Assembly (NCBI RefSeq): GCF_017744695.1 | Contig: NZ_JAGIAS010000003.1 | Coordinates: forward strand, 908,537-972,536 | Reading direction: 5' to 3' | Source of the DNA: Dyadobacter sp. | Lineage (GTDB): Bacteria > Bacteroidota > Bacteroidia > Cytophagales > Spirosomataceae | DNA: 64,000 nucleotides | Part shown: in pieces, positions 37,754-46,097 of the stretch | Layout of the letters: each line of letters starts with the position of its first letter | Position numbering within the stretch: the stretch's first letter is position 1 | Notes under the pieces: generated by a model | Told to the model about the DNA's origin: nothing | The model's database searches: none | Seen by the model: only the letters and a program-made list of their open reading frames with translations | Position numbers and translations under genes: made by a program

Positions 37754-38044
37754 ATGCAACGAGGAAAAGCGCCTGAGCGGGTTAAAGAACCACTAGCGCC
37801 ACGGATTCAAAGAGAAATTGAGCGTCAAGCTCGGGTCGATCGGCTTTTATACGATCAGAGCCCAATCATTCACCAACTACTGAGGGCGCGTCCCGGCCAA
37901 AAGCTCCTGATCGAGGTAGAGCCTTTGGTCCAGAGCGATAATACTTGCGTCGCTGGGAATCTAACCGTAAAGGATGGACCAAACAAAAAGGTGTTTTCTG
38001 ATCTCATATTCAGGATCCACGGCGTGTCCGAGTATAACCCATGA
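37754..38044 (+). CDS. Phage hypothetical protein
   Basis: A 96-residue protein, highly basic at the N-terminus (RVKEPLAPRIQREIERQARVDR) with a beta-rich C-terminal half (KLLIEVEPLVQSDN, KVFSDLIFRIHG). Not recognised. Its stop overlaps the next start (ATGA), and the leader motif precedes it. As the first gene of the segment it may act in packaging or early functions, but nothing shows this. Confidence 0.65.
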   Translation: MQRGKAPERVKEPLAPRIQREIERQARVDRLLYDQSPIIHQLLRARPGQKLLIEVEPLVQSDNTCVAGNLTVKDGPNKKVFSDLIFRIHGVSEYNP

Positions 38045-38310
38045 GCAACGTCAAGCGCAACACCCCTGGGAAATTCTATTGTTCTGACGCCGAAGAGCTG
38101 ATTGAATACTTTAAAACTGCGGTCCTTCCGACGGAGCCCATTTGGCTTGATAAATGCACCAGGGCGCTCAATTGCCGTAAAATGGTTGATAATAGTCTAG
38201 TCAATTTGGAAATCTACAAAGGACGACACCGATTCGAGGAGCCTATTATAATCAGGCTTCGAAAACTCAAAGCGTATATAGAGCAAAGTGGAAAAAGTAC
38301 TACGGAGTAG
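38041..38310 (+). CDS. Phage hypothetical protein
   Basis: An 89-residue protein translationally coupled to the previous gene by an ATGA overlap. It contains KFYCSDAEELIEYFKTAVLP and a basic C-terminal helix (IIIRLRKLKAYIEQ). No domain was recognised. The HNH gene starts inside its last 23 bases. Confidence 0.6.
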   Translation: MSNVKRNTPGKFYCSDAEELIEYFKTAVLPTEPIWLDKCTRALNCRKMVDNSLVNLEIYKGRHRFEEPIIIRLRKLKAYIEQSGKSTTE

Positions 38311-38578
38311 GACAAAGGCAGAGGTAGATAAAATCAGGAATAGCCGGGCTTGGCGAAACAGGACCAGGCCGGAGCAGCTGAGGCGATTCCCTCAATGCCA
38401 ACGATGCGAGAAAAAGGGCATACTGAAAGGAGCTAAGGAGGTGGACCACATCATTCCTTTGGAACAGGGCGGAGAGCCTCTTGACTTCAAGAACCTGCAA
38501 AGCCTATGCTTTGCGTGTCACGTAAAAAAGAGTGCCGAGGAGAATCGGCTGCGTAAATCGACAAAAATTGTTGAATGA
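38288..38578 (+). CDS. HNH endonuclease
   Basis: A 96-residue HNH nuclease of the phage type found next to terminase genes. A basic N-terminal helix (NSRAWRNRTRPEQL) leads to a zinc knuckle CQRC, then VDHIIPLEQGG (catalytic His), NLQSLCFACHVKK, the second Cys pair and final HNH His. In HK97-like cos phages such proteins assist terminase in cutting cos sites during packaging. Here it sits about 2 kb before terS. It overlaps the upstream gene by 23 bases. Confidence 0.9.
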   Translation: MEKVLRSRTKAEVDKIRNSRAWRNRTRPEQLRRFPQCQRCEKKGILKGAKEVDHIIPLEQGGEPLDFKNLQSLCFACHVKKSAEENRLRKSTKIVE

Positions 38579-38624
38579 CGCGAGGACGATCATTTCAATC
38601 GCAAGGAAATAAAATAAGAAACAT

Positions 38625-39038
38625 ATGAAACCGTCATTGATCCGCCTAAGCTCCGATGAAATTCGTCTGGTTTACGACGAGGAGTTGATGAGGAAAGTTG
38701 CCCATGACCTCATAGTATCCTATCGTAATTTGCAATTTGAATTGGTCTGTGGCACGTTGGAGGCCGCTGAGAAATCCATTAAGGAGTACTGTCGAGCCAT
38801 CGGAAGATCGCTTGTTTTAACAGCTGATGCCCGAATTGTTAATGCTTATCTAGCGAACCGCGGCAGAGATCCGAAAAATGCGCGATTGCAGAGAGTGGCG
38901 CGACAGGGTGCGTCCGCAGCAGCTGCTCGACTTTCCATACTGTCCGATTTGCGACAGAAGAGGGCGTTTAATCCAATGGGGGCAGGTAAACAACGAAACA
39001 AAATCAAACAGCATGGAGTCCAAGAGCGAAATCGCTAA
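38625..39038 (+). CDS. Phage hypothetical protein, C-terminus overlapping an HNH remnant
   Basis: A 137-codon frame. The first 85 residues (SSDEIRLVYDEELMRKVAHDL and following) look like a genuine alpha-helical protein. The last 50 residues (from about NARLQRVARQGAS) are encoded by DNA that in another frame reads as the start of an HNH nuclease, so the native C-terminus may have been shorter. Not recognised. The gene overlaps the following membrane-protein gene by 26 bases. Confidence 0.55.
   Translation: MKPSLIRLSSDEIRLVYDEELMRKVAHDLIVSYRNLQFELVCGTLEAAEKSIKEYCRAIGRSLVLTADARIVNAYLANRGRDPKNARLQRVARQGASAAAARLSILSDLRQKRAFNPMGAGKQRNKIKQHGVQERNR
38878..39000 (+). pseudogene. Remnant of a second HNH endonuclease
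   Basis: In the frame starting at 38878 the translation RDCREWRDRVRPQQLLDFPYC matches the N-terminus of the intact HNH gene (13 of 26 positions identical between SRAWRNRTRP... and CREWRDRVRP... through the CxxC and Gly). The homology stops just before where the catalytic VDHI should be; instead WGQVNNETK continues into the next gene. So only the N-terminal zinc-knuckle part survives. Confidence 0.6.
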
Positions 39039-39387
39039 GAGAATACTCGAAACCCAAGGAGTTAACGCCGCGAGGGAATACTTAGGATTTCCGCCGCTCC
39101 CTCCTCAGGGAAGAACAATAAGGGAAGGCGGCAAGGAGCCGCAAATCAGCGCTCCCAAGACAAAGCCGATTTTCACCAAGCGGGAATGGACGGGATTGAA
39201 GTACACTCTAATCGGATCATTTTTCTTGATTGGGATGGCAGTAATACCGGAATGCATAATGAGAGGAGAGACGTGGTGGTCGATTATCATCGGATGGTTA
39301 TCCGTTTCATTCGGGCTTACCTCCTTTTTGGCTTTCATCACTTATGCAGCAAACAAAACCTTTGAGGTACCGGACGATGCTGAATAG
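39013..39387 (+). CDS. Phage two-helix membrane protein
   Basis: A 124-residue protein from the ATG at 39013 (MESKSEIAKRIL). A soluble N-terminal part of about 55 residues with Pro-rich FPPLPPQG is followed by two membrane helices (LIGSFFLIGMAVIPEC and IIIGWLSVSFGLTSFLAFITYA). The frame continues upstream into the HNH remnant, but this ATG is the natural start. Function unknown; superinfection exclusion or lysis accessory roles are possible. Confidence 0.6.
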   Translation: MESKSEIAKRILETQGVNAAREYLGFPPLPPQGRTIREGGKEPQISAPKTKPIFTKREWTGLKYTLIGSFFLIGMAVIPECIMRGETWWSIIIGWLSVSFGLTSFLAFITYAANKTFEVPDDAE

Positions 39388-39428
39388 GGGCAATTGAACT
39401 ACAATTAACAAACAGATAGATATCGAAC

Positions 39429-39671
39429 ATGGAGAATCACCATAGAGTAATTGTCGGCGCTATTTATAATTGTCCCTGGACTGGTATGGTCACCGGCGCT
39501 ATGATACAGAGCTGGGCAAGACGAGCCGAGTTAAATCAGCCAATGTTAGAGGAGGATCTGAGGGTAATGTATGCGTTGATGACCTACTACAAGCAGCACT
39601 TTCCGGAAGTTTATTCTAAGTACAGGGATTCGGAAGAGTGTCTAAAACACCTTCCTGAGAATTTCAGGTAA
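39429..39671 (+). CDS. Phage hypothetical protein
   Basis: An 80-residue protein with IYNCPWTGMVTGAMIQSW and a helical C-terminal half (LRVMYALMTYYKQHFPEVYS). Not recognised. A diverged relative of the leader motif (ATTAACAAAC, about 39404-39413) precedes it. Confidence 0.6.
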   Translation: MENHHRVIVGAIYNCPWTGMVTGAMIQSWARRAELNQPMLEEDLRVMYALMTYYKQHFPEVYSKYRDSEECLKHLPENFR

Positions 39672-39692
39672 TAGGAATCGCATTAAATCATT

Positions 39693-39704
39693 TCATCAAC
39701 AAAC
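39693..39704 (+). promoter_or_regulatory. Phage leader motif, copy 3
   Basis: TCATCAACAAAC preceded by T and followed by TATAA, ending 10 bases before the ATG at 39715. Confidence 0.6.
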
Positions 39705-39714
39705 TATAACAGTC

Positions 39715-40050
39715 ATGTCCGAATTTAAAGAAGTAAAGAAGCTGGAAGGCATTAACAATCGTATCCAGTGGATGAAACATAAGTACCCCGACTTTAAGGT
39801 AGAGGATCGATTCCTACCATACCTGCAATGCGCAGAAGAGAATACCCCACTCTCCGGAGGAGAGACAGACGAGGACACTTGGGTTCCAGTGGCAAGTGTA
39901 CAAGATCTTAAAGATCTCCTCCCTATTACCCATGAATTATGGATTGTCCCTGACGCACCCAATCATTGGGATGAAGTTGAAAGGGATGTTAAGGGAGGCG
40001 TTACTTTCGCATTCTACTGGCAAGAGGGCGCTCTGTGCTGGGAACGATGA
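39715..40050 (+). CDS. Phage hypothetical protein
   Basis: A 111-residue acidic protein with an alpha/beta outline (FKEVKKLEGINNRIQWMKHKYPDF, ELWIVPDAPNHWDEVERD, TFAFYWQEGALCWER). No domain recognised. Last gene before the packaging module. Confidence 0.6.
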   Translation: MSEFKEVKKLEGINNRIQWMKHKYPDFKVEDRFLPYLQCAEENTPLSGGETDEDTWVPVASVQDLKDLLPITHELWIVPDAPNHWDEVERDVKGGVTFAFYWQEGALCWER

Positions 40051-40110
40051 TCCCTCATCAATATGCGGATCAAAAAGGCCGTTTCCAGCGTCCTGAGGCC
40101 GATTTCTGAG

Positions 40111-40190
40111 CTTGTAGTAGTCCTACTACGGGGGAGGGGTCAAAAGTCTGAACCAAACCCCTTGGCAACGCTCGCAACCGTCAGACATAT
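40111..40190. other. Candidate cos/pac region
   Basis: The 199-base gap before terS has no gene but is dense in small repeats. GTAGTAG/CTACTAC (40114-40129) has a 2-base loop and directly abuts GGGGGAGGGG (40130-40139). AGGGG/CCCCT and GTCTGA/TCAGAC inverted pairs follow, with GCAACG and GCAACC close together. The position just before the small terminase, with an HNH nuclease nearby, is where cos-type phages carry the packaging site. Confidence 0.4.
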
Positions 40191-40238
40191 ACCGTGTCAA
40201 AATTCAAGGGAGGGGGTATGTTCCCTTCCCTGTAAAAT

Positions 40239-40250
40239 TCATCAACAAAA
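40239..40250 (+). promoter_or_regulatory. Phage leader motif, copy 4
   Basis: TCATCAACAAAA; its last A is the first base of the terS start codon, so the motif here touches the coding region. Confidence 0.55.
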
Positions 40251-40735
40251 TGTCAGCTGGAAGACCTAGCAAGCCGACCGCTTTGAAGAAGCTGGAAGGC
40301 ACTTATAGACAAGACCGAGCCGTCGCAAATGAGATGATGCCATCAAATTTAGACTACGCCCCTACTCCTCCGAGCTTTCTGAATGCCGCGGCAAAAAAAG
40401 AATGGAAGAGTGTTTGCGAAGAGCTCATTGAACTCCAAATGTTACACCGGGTTGACCTCGGCTTGTTAGCAGCCTATTGTTCTGAAATGGCAAACTACAT
40501 CAATGCAGTCAGGGAGCTAAAAAAGAAAGGCGAAGTGCTGACTATCAAGCGAGAGGATGGCAGTGAATACTCAATGCCATCGCCTTGGGTAGCAATTAAA
40601 AATAGCTATTTGAAGAATGCCCAGGCAATCGCAAGTCAGTTTGGTTTTACTCCGTCTGCCAGAACAAAAATAAACGGTGGTCGGAAAGGAGAAGGAGATC
40701 CTTTTGACGAAATGCTAAATATGGACGATGAATAA
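40250..40735 (+). CDS. terS: Terminase small subunit (P27 family)
   Basis: A 161-residue P27-type small terminase that recognises phage DNA and recruits the large subunit. It opens with the family's MSAGRPSKPTALKKLEGTYR, followed by PTPPSFLNAAAKKEW, the core helices around CEELIELQMLHRVDLG, and a C-terminal NPWVAIKNSYLKNA-like segment (here SPWVAIKNSYL). It overlaps terL by 8 bases. The leader motif and candidate cos region lie directly upstream. Confidence 0.93.
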   Translation: MSAGRPSKPTALKKLEGTYRQDRAVANEMMPSNLDYAPTPPSFLNAAAKKEWKSVCEELIELQMLHRVDLGLLAAYCSEMANYINAVRELKKKGEVLTIKREDGSEYSMPSPWVAIKNSYLKNAQAIASQFGFTPSARTKINGGRKGEGDPFDEMLNMDDE

Positions 40736-42464
40736 ACTCGAAACAGCTTTGCAATACGCAGAGGATGTTCGAGACGGAAAGATTCTTGTCAACAAATACA
40801 TTAGACTTGCCATTGAGCGGCATTTCAGGGATTTAGAAAATGCAGAGGTAAAGGGATGGTATTTTTCTGATAAAGCAGCTCAAAAGGCACTAAGGTTCTT
40901 TGATTTTCTTGTTCTAACGAAAGGTGTTACCAAGGCAAATGTTCCTAAGGAGCAGATTAACCGAGACGGAACTATTCGATTTCAGCTCGCGCCCTGGCAG
41001 GCATTCATGATCGCATCAATTTTCGGTTGGAAGAAAACGGCCAACAAAAAGCGCCGTTTTACTGAGGCGTACATCGAAATTCCTAAAAAAAATGGGAAGT
41101 CCACGATTGCCTCCGGGATTGCGAACTTAATGTTGATCGCAGACCGGGAGGCGGGACCGGAAGTTTACTTCGGCGCTTACACCCGAGATCAGGCCGGAAT
41201 TTGCTTTGAAGAGGCTGTTGCCCAAATTAAAGACAGTCGTTGGCTTAAAGAGCGAGCTACCATTTTAAAAAATACGGTAACCGTCGCGAAGACCCGGGCA
41301 AAAATGATGGCAGTGAGCCATGATGCAGACAACACTGAGGGCAAGAATGGACACTGCACGATCATCGATGAATATCACGTGCATAAGTCAGACAAGGTGA
41401 AAGACTCTCTATCGACAGGACAATCTGCTCGCGAACAGCCTTTGCAGTTCGTTATTACGACAGCCGGCTATAACCTGCAAGGTCCCTGCTATAAGCACAG
41501 GGGCATCTGCATCGATATGCTGGAAAGGAAACATGAACTCGATGAGGTATTTGTCTTGATTTATGGAATTGACGAAGATGATGACTGGAAGGATGAGCGG
41601 AATTGGATAAAGGCAAATCCGACCATCGGAATAACCACCAAAATAGAAAAATTGCGTTCAGAGTTTGCAATGGCACTCCGCTCTGGAACAAAGGAGGTGG
41701 ATTTTAAAACAAAGCGTTTGAATCGCTGGGTTAAAGCTGAAAAGACTTGGATTCCTGACGAAGTTTGGAATCTAGGAGCCGATTCAGATTTTGTGCCGCC
41801 GCGAGGTGCAGTATGTTATGGAGGAATTGATTTAGGCCGCACCAATGACATTTCCTCATTCGCGCTGTTTTTTCCTGCACACAATTATTTGATGGTTAAA
41901 CATTATGTCGCCGAACGGGCGGCCGAATACGCTGCCACTGAGGGCATTGATTATACAGATTGGATCCGTGACGGTCATTTAGTAGCGACACCAGGTAAAA
42001 CAACCGACTACGAATACATTCTTGATGACATTTTTGCGAGTGCGGATGAATGGGAGATCAATTTTATTGGCTTTGACCCTTATGGCGCACAAATGTTTCG
42101 TGATCGATTGTCCGATGCAATGGGTACCATTTACGCCCCAGAGAAAGGCGACGACGGTAAGTTAAAATGGAGCCATCACGAAAAAGTCCAGGCATTTCGT
42201 CAGGGTGCGCTTTCGTTAGGCCCTCCCACTGCATTGTTCGAGGAATTGGCAACGAAAGAGACTATTAAGCACGATGCAAATCCGGTGACTGCGTGGATGC
42301 TAGGGAACGTTGCTCTCGACACCGACCATGCCGGCAATATTAGGCCGAGCAAATCTAAGAGTAAGAACAAAATCGATGGCATTGTTGCCAGTGTTATGGC
42401 AATTGGGATGTACTCGAAATGGCATCATCTCCTGACATCTAAAAAGAAAATAGCCGTATGGTGA
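40728..42464 (+). CDS. terL: Terminase large subunit
   Basis: A 578-residue HK97-type large terminase: ATP-driven DNA packaging motor and nuclease. The ATPase P-loop PKKNGKST is at residues 119-126 and Walker B TIIDEYH gives Asp214-Glu215. The RNase H-like nuclease domain starts near 365 with GGIDLGRTNDIS, with a later acidic cluster around IGFDPYG. It is translationally coupled to terS (8-base overlap) and to the next small gene (7-base overlap). Confidence 0.95.
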   Translation: MNKLETALQYAEDVRDGKILVNKYIRLAIERHFRDLENAEVKGWYFSDKAAQKALRFFDFLVLTKGVTKANVPKEQINRDGTIRFQLAPWQAFMIASIFGWKKTANKKRRFTEAYIEIPKKNGKSTIASGIANLMLIADREAGPEVYFGAYTRDQAGICFEEAVAQIKDSRWLKERATILKNTVTVAKTRAKMMAVSHDADNTEGKNGHCTIIDEYHVHKSDKVKDSLSTGQSAREQPLQFVITTAGYNLQGPCYKHRGICIDMLERKHELDEVFVLIYGIDEDDDWKDERNWIKANPTIGITTKIEKLRSEFAMALRSGTKEVDFKTKRLNRWVKAEKTWIPDEVWNLGADSDFVPPRGAVCYGGIDLGRTNDISSFALFFPAHNYLMVKHYVAERAAEYAATEGIDYTDWIRDGHLVATPGKTTDYEYILDDIFASADEWEINFIGFDPYGAQMFRDRLSDAMGTIYAPEKGDDGKLKWSHHEKVQAFRQGALSLGPPTALFEELATKETIKHDANPVTAWMLGNVALDTDHAGNIRPSKSKSKNKIDGIVASVMAIGMYSKWHHLLTSKKKIAVW

Positions 42465-42649
42465 TAAGCAATAATGATTTGACGCTGACTCGTGAAGGGT
42501 TTATCAAGCTGTTCGAGGCTCTAAAAAAACAGGGTTTGACGGCGAAAATGGCGTTTGACAAGGTTTTGGAGATGTGTGATGAGCAGGGGTATCGGCACCG
42601 TTTTTCCTCCTTCGAATCATTCAAGGAGTCATATTATAGAAATCCGTAA
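42458..42649 (+). CDS. Small phage protein between terL and portal
   Basis: A 63-residue mostly helical protein (REGFIKLFEALKKQGLTAKMAFDKVLEMC). It overlaps terL by 7 bases. Small genes at this place are common in siphophages; its role is unknown. Confidence 0.6.
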   Translation: MVISNNDLTLTREGFIKLFEALKKQGLTAKMAFDKVLEMCDEQGYRHRFSSFESFKESYYRNP

Positions 42650-42652
42650 AAA

Positions 42653-42669
42653 AGTAAGGATTCCTTACT
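42653..42669. promoter_or_regulatory. Perfect palindrome before the portal gene
   Basis: AGTAAGGA-T-TCCTTACT, just after the small gene and 46 bases before the portal start, flanked by A and T runs. It could be a short terminator or protein-binding site. Confidence 0.45.
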
Positions 42670-42715
42670 ACTTGTTATTTTTTAATCACTCAACTTTGTA
42701 TCAAATCTTATCGTT

Positions 42716-44035
42716 TTGGGAAATCTTCTGATAGACTGGTTTAGCAGGATAGTCGGACGATCATCAGGGGCAGAGGTTCGCAACGTTTCCAGCGAGCCAA
42801 CTGCATCATTATCGGATGATGTCTCTCTCGCAAAACTGATCGGCTTCGACCGAATATACGCGCGGGCTAATAGTCGCACCGCAATGGGGATTTCCACATT
42901 CTTTGGATGTGTGAGACTTATTGTCAATTTGACATCGTCAACGCCTATTGGAGTTTATAAGTATTTGCCAGGCGGAGGGAGTGAGCCAAGGCCAGATCAT
43001 CAGCTTGATTATCTGCTATCTGTAAGAACAAATCCGCAAATGGCTCCGATCATCGCAATCGCAACGCTAGTGATTAATTTTAAGGTGCATGGGAGCGCAA
43101 TTGCAAAAATAGTTCGCGATAACAATAGAAGACCGATTGCGATTTTCCCGATTCCTACTCAGAATGTGAATTTTGTTGAGGATCCTACGACGGGCGTTTA
43201 CTTCTATCAAATAACAACGAATGGGGTGAATGAGGTCTTATCGGAAGATGATATAATTCATATTAAAGACCTGGGTTTCGACGGACGTATAGGCACCTCC
43301 GTTATAGATTGGCAGTCCGCAGTAATAAAACTTGACGCTCTGACTCATAAGTTTGCTGAAAACTACTACGAAAAAGGCACTTTTATAGGGGGATTCCTAG
43401 AAACTCCGCTAGCTGCCGATGAGGAAGATGCTGCAAAGGAGTATAAAAAACGGGTTGTTGAGTCTCTGAGTGGCAAAGATGGGGGGTTGGGTCTCGCGAT
43501 TCTAGGTCCCGGCATTAAATGGCACGCAGTTTCGCGCACACCACTCGAATCGCAGTTGGTCGAGATATTCAACAAGTCTGACAAGGATATTGCCAAGATG
43601 TTTGGGGTTCCTCTTTCTCTTGTCGGGGACACAGAAAAGCAGACATCTTGGGGTAATGGAGTTGAGCAAATGTTCATCGGGTTGACTAGAACCGTAATTA
43701 TGCCTATTGCAGTTCAGATGGAGCAAGAAATTCGCTATAAATGCTTCCGAACTGACGAGATAAAGGCTGGTTGGTACATAAAATTCAATTTTAGAGGATT
43801 GCTTAGAGGCGATTCTGCTCAGTTTGGAAACTATGTCAGATCGATGGTCAATTCGGGCATTTACAACATAGATGAGGTCCGTGCTCTTGAAGAGTTGCCG
43901 CCGCTTCCAGATGGTGTTGGAAGTCGCAATATGGTTCAAGGAGCGATGGTTCCAATCGAGCTACTTGAATATTTCATAATGTCAAAAAACAAGCAAACGA
44001 ACAGTGGAAAAACGGATAATTCCGCAGGCCAATAG
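42716..44035 (+). CDS. Portal protein, HK97 family
   Basis: A 439-residue portal protein, the dodecameric ring through which DNA enters the head. Family features include the N-terminal NLLIDWFSRI, AMGISTFFGCVRLIVNLTSSTPIGVYKY, HIKDLGFDGRIGTSVIDWQ, KMFGVPLSLVGD and the late NIDEVRALEELPPLPDG. The start is TTG: no in-frame ATG exists before residue about 50 that would keep the domain intact. The protease gene starts inside its last 32 bases. Confidence 0.92.
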   Translation: MGNLLIDWFSRIVGRSSGAEVRNVSSEPTASLSDDVSLAKLIGFDRIYARANSRTAMGISTFFGCVRLIVNLTSSTPIGVYKYLPGGGSEPRPDHQLDYLLSVRTNPQMAPIIAIATLVINFKVHGSAIAKIVRDNNRRPIAIFPIPTQNVNFVEDPTTGVYFYQITTNGVNEVLSEDDIIHIKDLGFDGRIGTSVIDWQSAVIKLDALTHKFAENYYEKGTFIGGFLETPLAADEEDAAKEYKKRVVESLSGKDGGLGLAILGPGIKWHAVSRTPLESQLVEIFNKSDKDIAKMFGVPLSLVGDTEKQTSWGNGVEQMFIGLTRTVIMPIAVQMEQEIRYKCFRTDEIKAGWYIKFNFRGLLRGDSAQFGNYVRSMVNSGIYNIDEVRALEELPPLPDGVGSRNMVQGAMVPIELLEYFIMSKNKQTNSGKTDNSAGQ

Positions 44036-44606
44036 CGAAGTCCGTGCATTTACGGGCGATGATGGCGTAGAGCATATTACCGGGAAAGGAATTGTATTTG
44101 AGCAACGGTCATACCTCCTCGGAGGATGGTTTTATGAAGAAATCGTGAGCGGAGCGGCCGATAAAGCTAAAACTGATATGATGGTTTCTTGCTTTAACCA
44201 CGATTTAAACTACGTCCTGGGTAATTATGAAAATCGGACAATGTCGATTGACATCACTCCTACCCATGTTGAATACGATGTAATCGCTCCGACAACAACA
44301 ATCATTCAGGAGTTGGTGGGCGCTCCTATCAAGAGACGGGACGTACGAGGTAGCTCTTTTTGGTTTGATGTTGTCGAGAAGGAGGACGAATGGATCGAGT
44401 TGCCAGGAGGTTTTTGGCTGCGTCGAGTACATATCATCGACACAATCTATGAAATGGGTCCGGTCACGATGGCGGCTTATCCGCAGACCACAACAGAAGT
44501 GGCAAAGCGATCATTCGATCAGTTCGAAAAAGAGCGAAAAGCAGGAGAGGCTCGCAGCTTAAAGCAGCTTGCTAATATGAAAATGAGGCTTTTGAAGCTG
44601 AGATAA
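44004..44606 (+). CDS. Prohead (HK97-type) maturation protease
   Basis: A 200-residue prohead protease that cleaves the capsid scaffold segment. The catalytic His66 is in CFNHDLNYVLG and the Ser in RRDVRGSSFWF (117/118). The opening GKGIVFEQRSYLLGGWFYEEI is typical. The start is GTG, inside the end of the portal gene. It is followed by the capsid gene with a leader motif between. Confidence 0.9.
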   Translation: MEKRIIPQANSEVRAFTGDDGVEHITGKGIVFEQRSYLLGGWFYEEIVSGAADKAKTDMMVSCFNHDLNYVLGNYENRTMSIDITPTHVEYDVIAPTTTIIQELVGAPIKRRDVRGSSFWFDVVEKEDEWIELPGGFWLRRVHIIDTIYEMGPVTMAAYPQTTTEVAKRSFDQFEKERKAGEARSLKQLANMKMRLLKLR

Positions 44607-44616
44607 TAAAGACTTT

Positions 44617-44628
44617 TCATCAATAAAC
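44617..44628 (+). promoter_or_regulatory. Phage leader motif, copy 5
   Basis: TCATCAATAAAC (one change), 21 bases before the capsid ATG, in an A-rich leader. Confidence 0.55.
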
Positions 44629-44649
44629 TTAAAAACCAAAATCAATATC

Positions 44650-46041
44650 ATGGCAAAGTCCGTAAAGGAACTACGTGATCTGTATGCTCAAAAAATGGAA
44701 GCGGCCGAGGCTGCTTCAAAAGTGGGCGATGCAGAAAAAAGAGATTTGACGGCAGATGAGTTTTCGGCTTTCGAGAAATTGGAAGGCGAAGCTCAAAGTA
44801 TCAAGCGTGAGCTCGACCAAGCTGAAAAATTGGAGAGATTTGCCCAGCAGCGAGCAGCCGCTAATGCCGCCGCTGGTGGTGGTGTGCCTGGTAACAAGCA
44901 CACCTCAGATGGCGATCAGCGCGATCTTGGCACGTTCAGCCTAGCAAAAGTAGTTTTGCGAAAGCTGGATGGCGAGCGTGTTGACGGCGTTGAGGCGGAG
45001 GTTCTTGCGGAGGGTGTCAAAGAGGCTCAAACGCGCGGCCTAGCGCCGAAAGGCAACATTGTGATCCCTTACGGAATTTTCGCACAAAACGCGGAAGGTC
45101 GCGATTTGATTCAAGAGCGAGTTGCTGCACGCAGGGATCTGACAGCAACCGGCGGTACCGGGGGTGATCAAGGAGGCTTGACTATTCAAACGTCTATCGG
45201 AAGGTTGTTTGAGGCGCTTTTCAACAAAGTTGTACTCCAAAGTATGGGTGCTACATTCCTGCCAAACCTGACTGGTAATTTGGATCTTCCTCGCCTTGTA
45301 AAAGGAACCGACCCTGCATTTAAAACTGAAACAGGGGCAGCTGATGAAGTGAGCCCGACTTTGGTTAAGTCTTCGCTCATTCCGCATCGCCTACCGACCT
45401 TTGTCGAAGTGACAAGCCAATTGCTACGCCAATCTGAGTACAACATTAACCAAGTACTTATTCGCTATCTGATCAATGCTCTATCCTCGATTGTCGATAA
45501 GGCAGGAATTAGTGGACCAGGTATTGGTAACCAGCCGCTAGGAATCTTGAACACTCCCGGAATTGGTGCCATTTATGCGGGTGGTGCTGCATCCGGGGCA
45601 ACAAACGTGAATGGCGCGGCGCCAGTTTGGGCCGATTTCCCAAATATGTATCGTGAGATTGCGGTAGACAATGCTGACGTTCAAAATATGGGTTACCTGG
45701 TCAATCCGCTTATGGTTGCTAAGCTTCAAACCACTGAAAAGTCGGCCAATACGGCGGTATTCATTATGCCAGAGGGCGCCAAAACCATCAACGGTATGCG
45801 TGCGGGCGTTACAAATAATGTTCCGTCAGATTTGGTAAAAGGCAGCTCGACGGATCTATCCGCAGGTATCTTTGGGAATTTCCAGGATTTGTGGATGGCA
45901 ACATGGGGTGGACTGGAATTGTTAGTCAACCCGTATTCTCGTGATACGGAAGGTATCACTCGCATCAATGCTGCTATGTTTGCTGATAGTGCAGTTGTTC
46001 GCCCTGAATCTTTCTCGGCGGGCAAAGATTTCAAAGTTTAA
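44650..46041 (+). CDS. Major capsid protein, HK97 family
   Basis: A 463-residue HK97-fold major capsid protein. Residues 1-75 form a charged coiled coil (KELRDLYAQKMEAAEAASK, AFEKLEGEAQSIKRELDQAEKLERF), the delta/scaffold part expected to be removed by the protease. The shell domain begins after a Gly/Ala-rich linker and includes GGLTIQTSIGRLFEALF, LSSIVDKAGISGPGIGNQPLGIL and a C-terminal FNPYS-like LVNPYSRDTEGITRI. A strong hairpin starts 3 bases after its stop. Confidence 0.93.
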   Translation: MAKSVKELRDLYAQKMEAAEAASKVGDAEKRDLTADEFSAFEKLEGEAQSIKRELDQAEKLERFAQQRAAANAAAGGGVPGNKHTSDGDQRDLGTFSLAKVVLRKLDGERVDGVEAEVLAEGVKEAQTRGLAPKGNIVIPYGIFAQNAEGRDLIQERVAARRDLTATGGTGGDQGGLTIQTSIGRLFEALFNKVVLQSMGATFLPNLTGNLDLPRLVKGTDPAFKTETGAADEVSPTLVKSSLIPHRLPTFVEVTSQLLRQSEYNINQVLIRYLINALSSIVDKAGISGPGIGNQPLGILNTPGIGAIYAGGAASGATNVNGAAPVWADFPNMYREIAVDNADVQNMGYLVNPLMVAKLQTTEKSANTAVFIMPEGAKTINGMRAGVTNNVPSDLVKGSSTDLSAGIFGNFQDLWMATWGGLELLVNPYSRDTEGITRINAAMFADSAVVRPESFSAGKDFKV

Positions 46042-46043
46042 TT

Positions 46044-46071
46044 TTTGTGAAGGCCTCCGGGCCTTCACAAA
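46044..46071 (+). terminator. Strong hairpin after the capsid gene
   Basis: TTTGTGAAGGCC (46044-46055) and GGCCTTCACAAA (46060-46071) pair perfectly around TCCG, a UNCG-type tetraloop closed by C-G. It begins 3 bases after the capsid stop. There is no long T run, so it may be partial terminator or a 3'-end stabiliser of capsid mRNA. Confidence 0.75.
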
Positions 46072-46097
46072 TGATTTCACCATAAATATCCAAATCA

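Noticed and set aside
40063..40269. 68-codon frame before terS
   Set aside because: Covers the repeat-dense candidate cos region and has no protein-like pattern.
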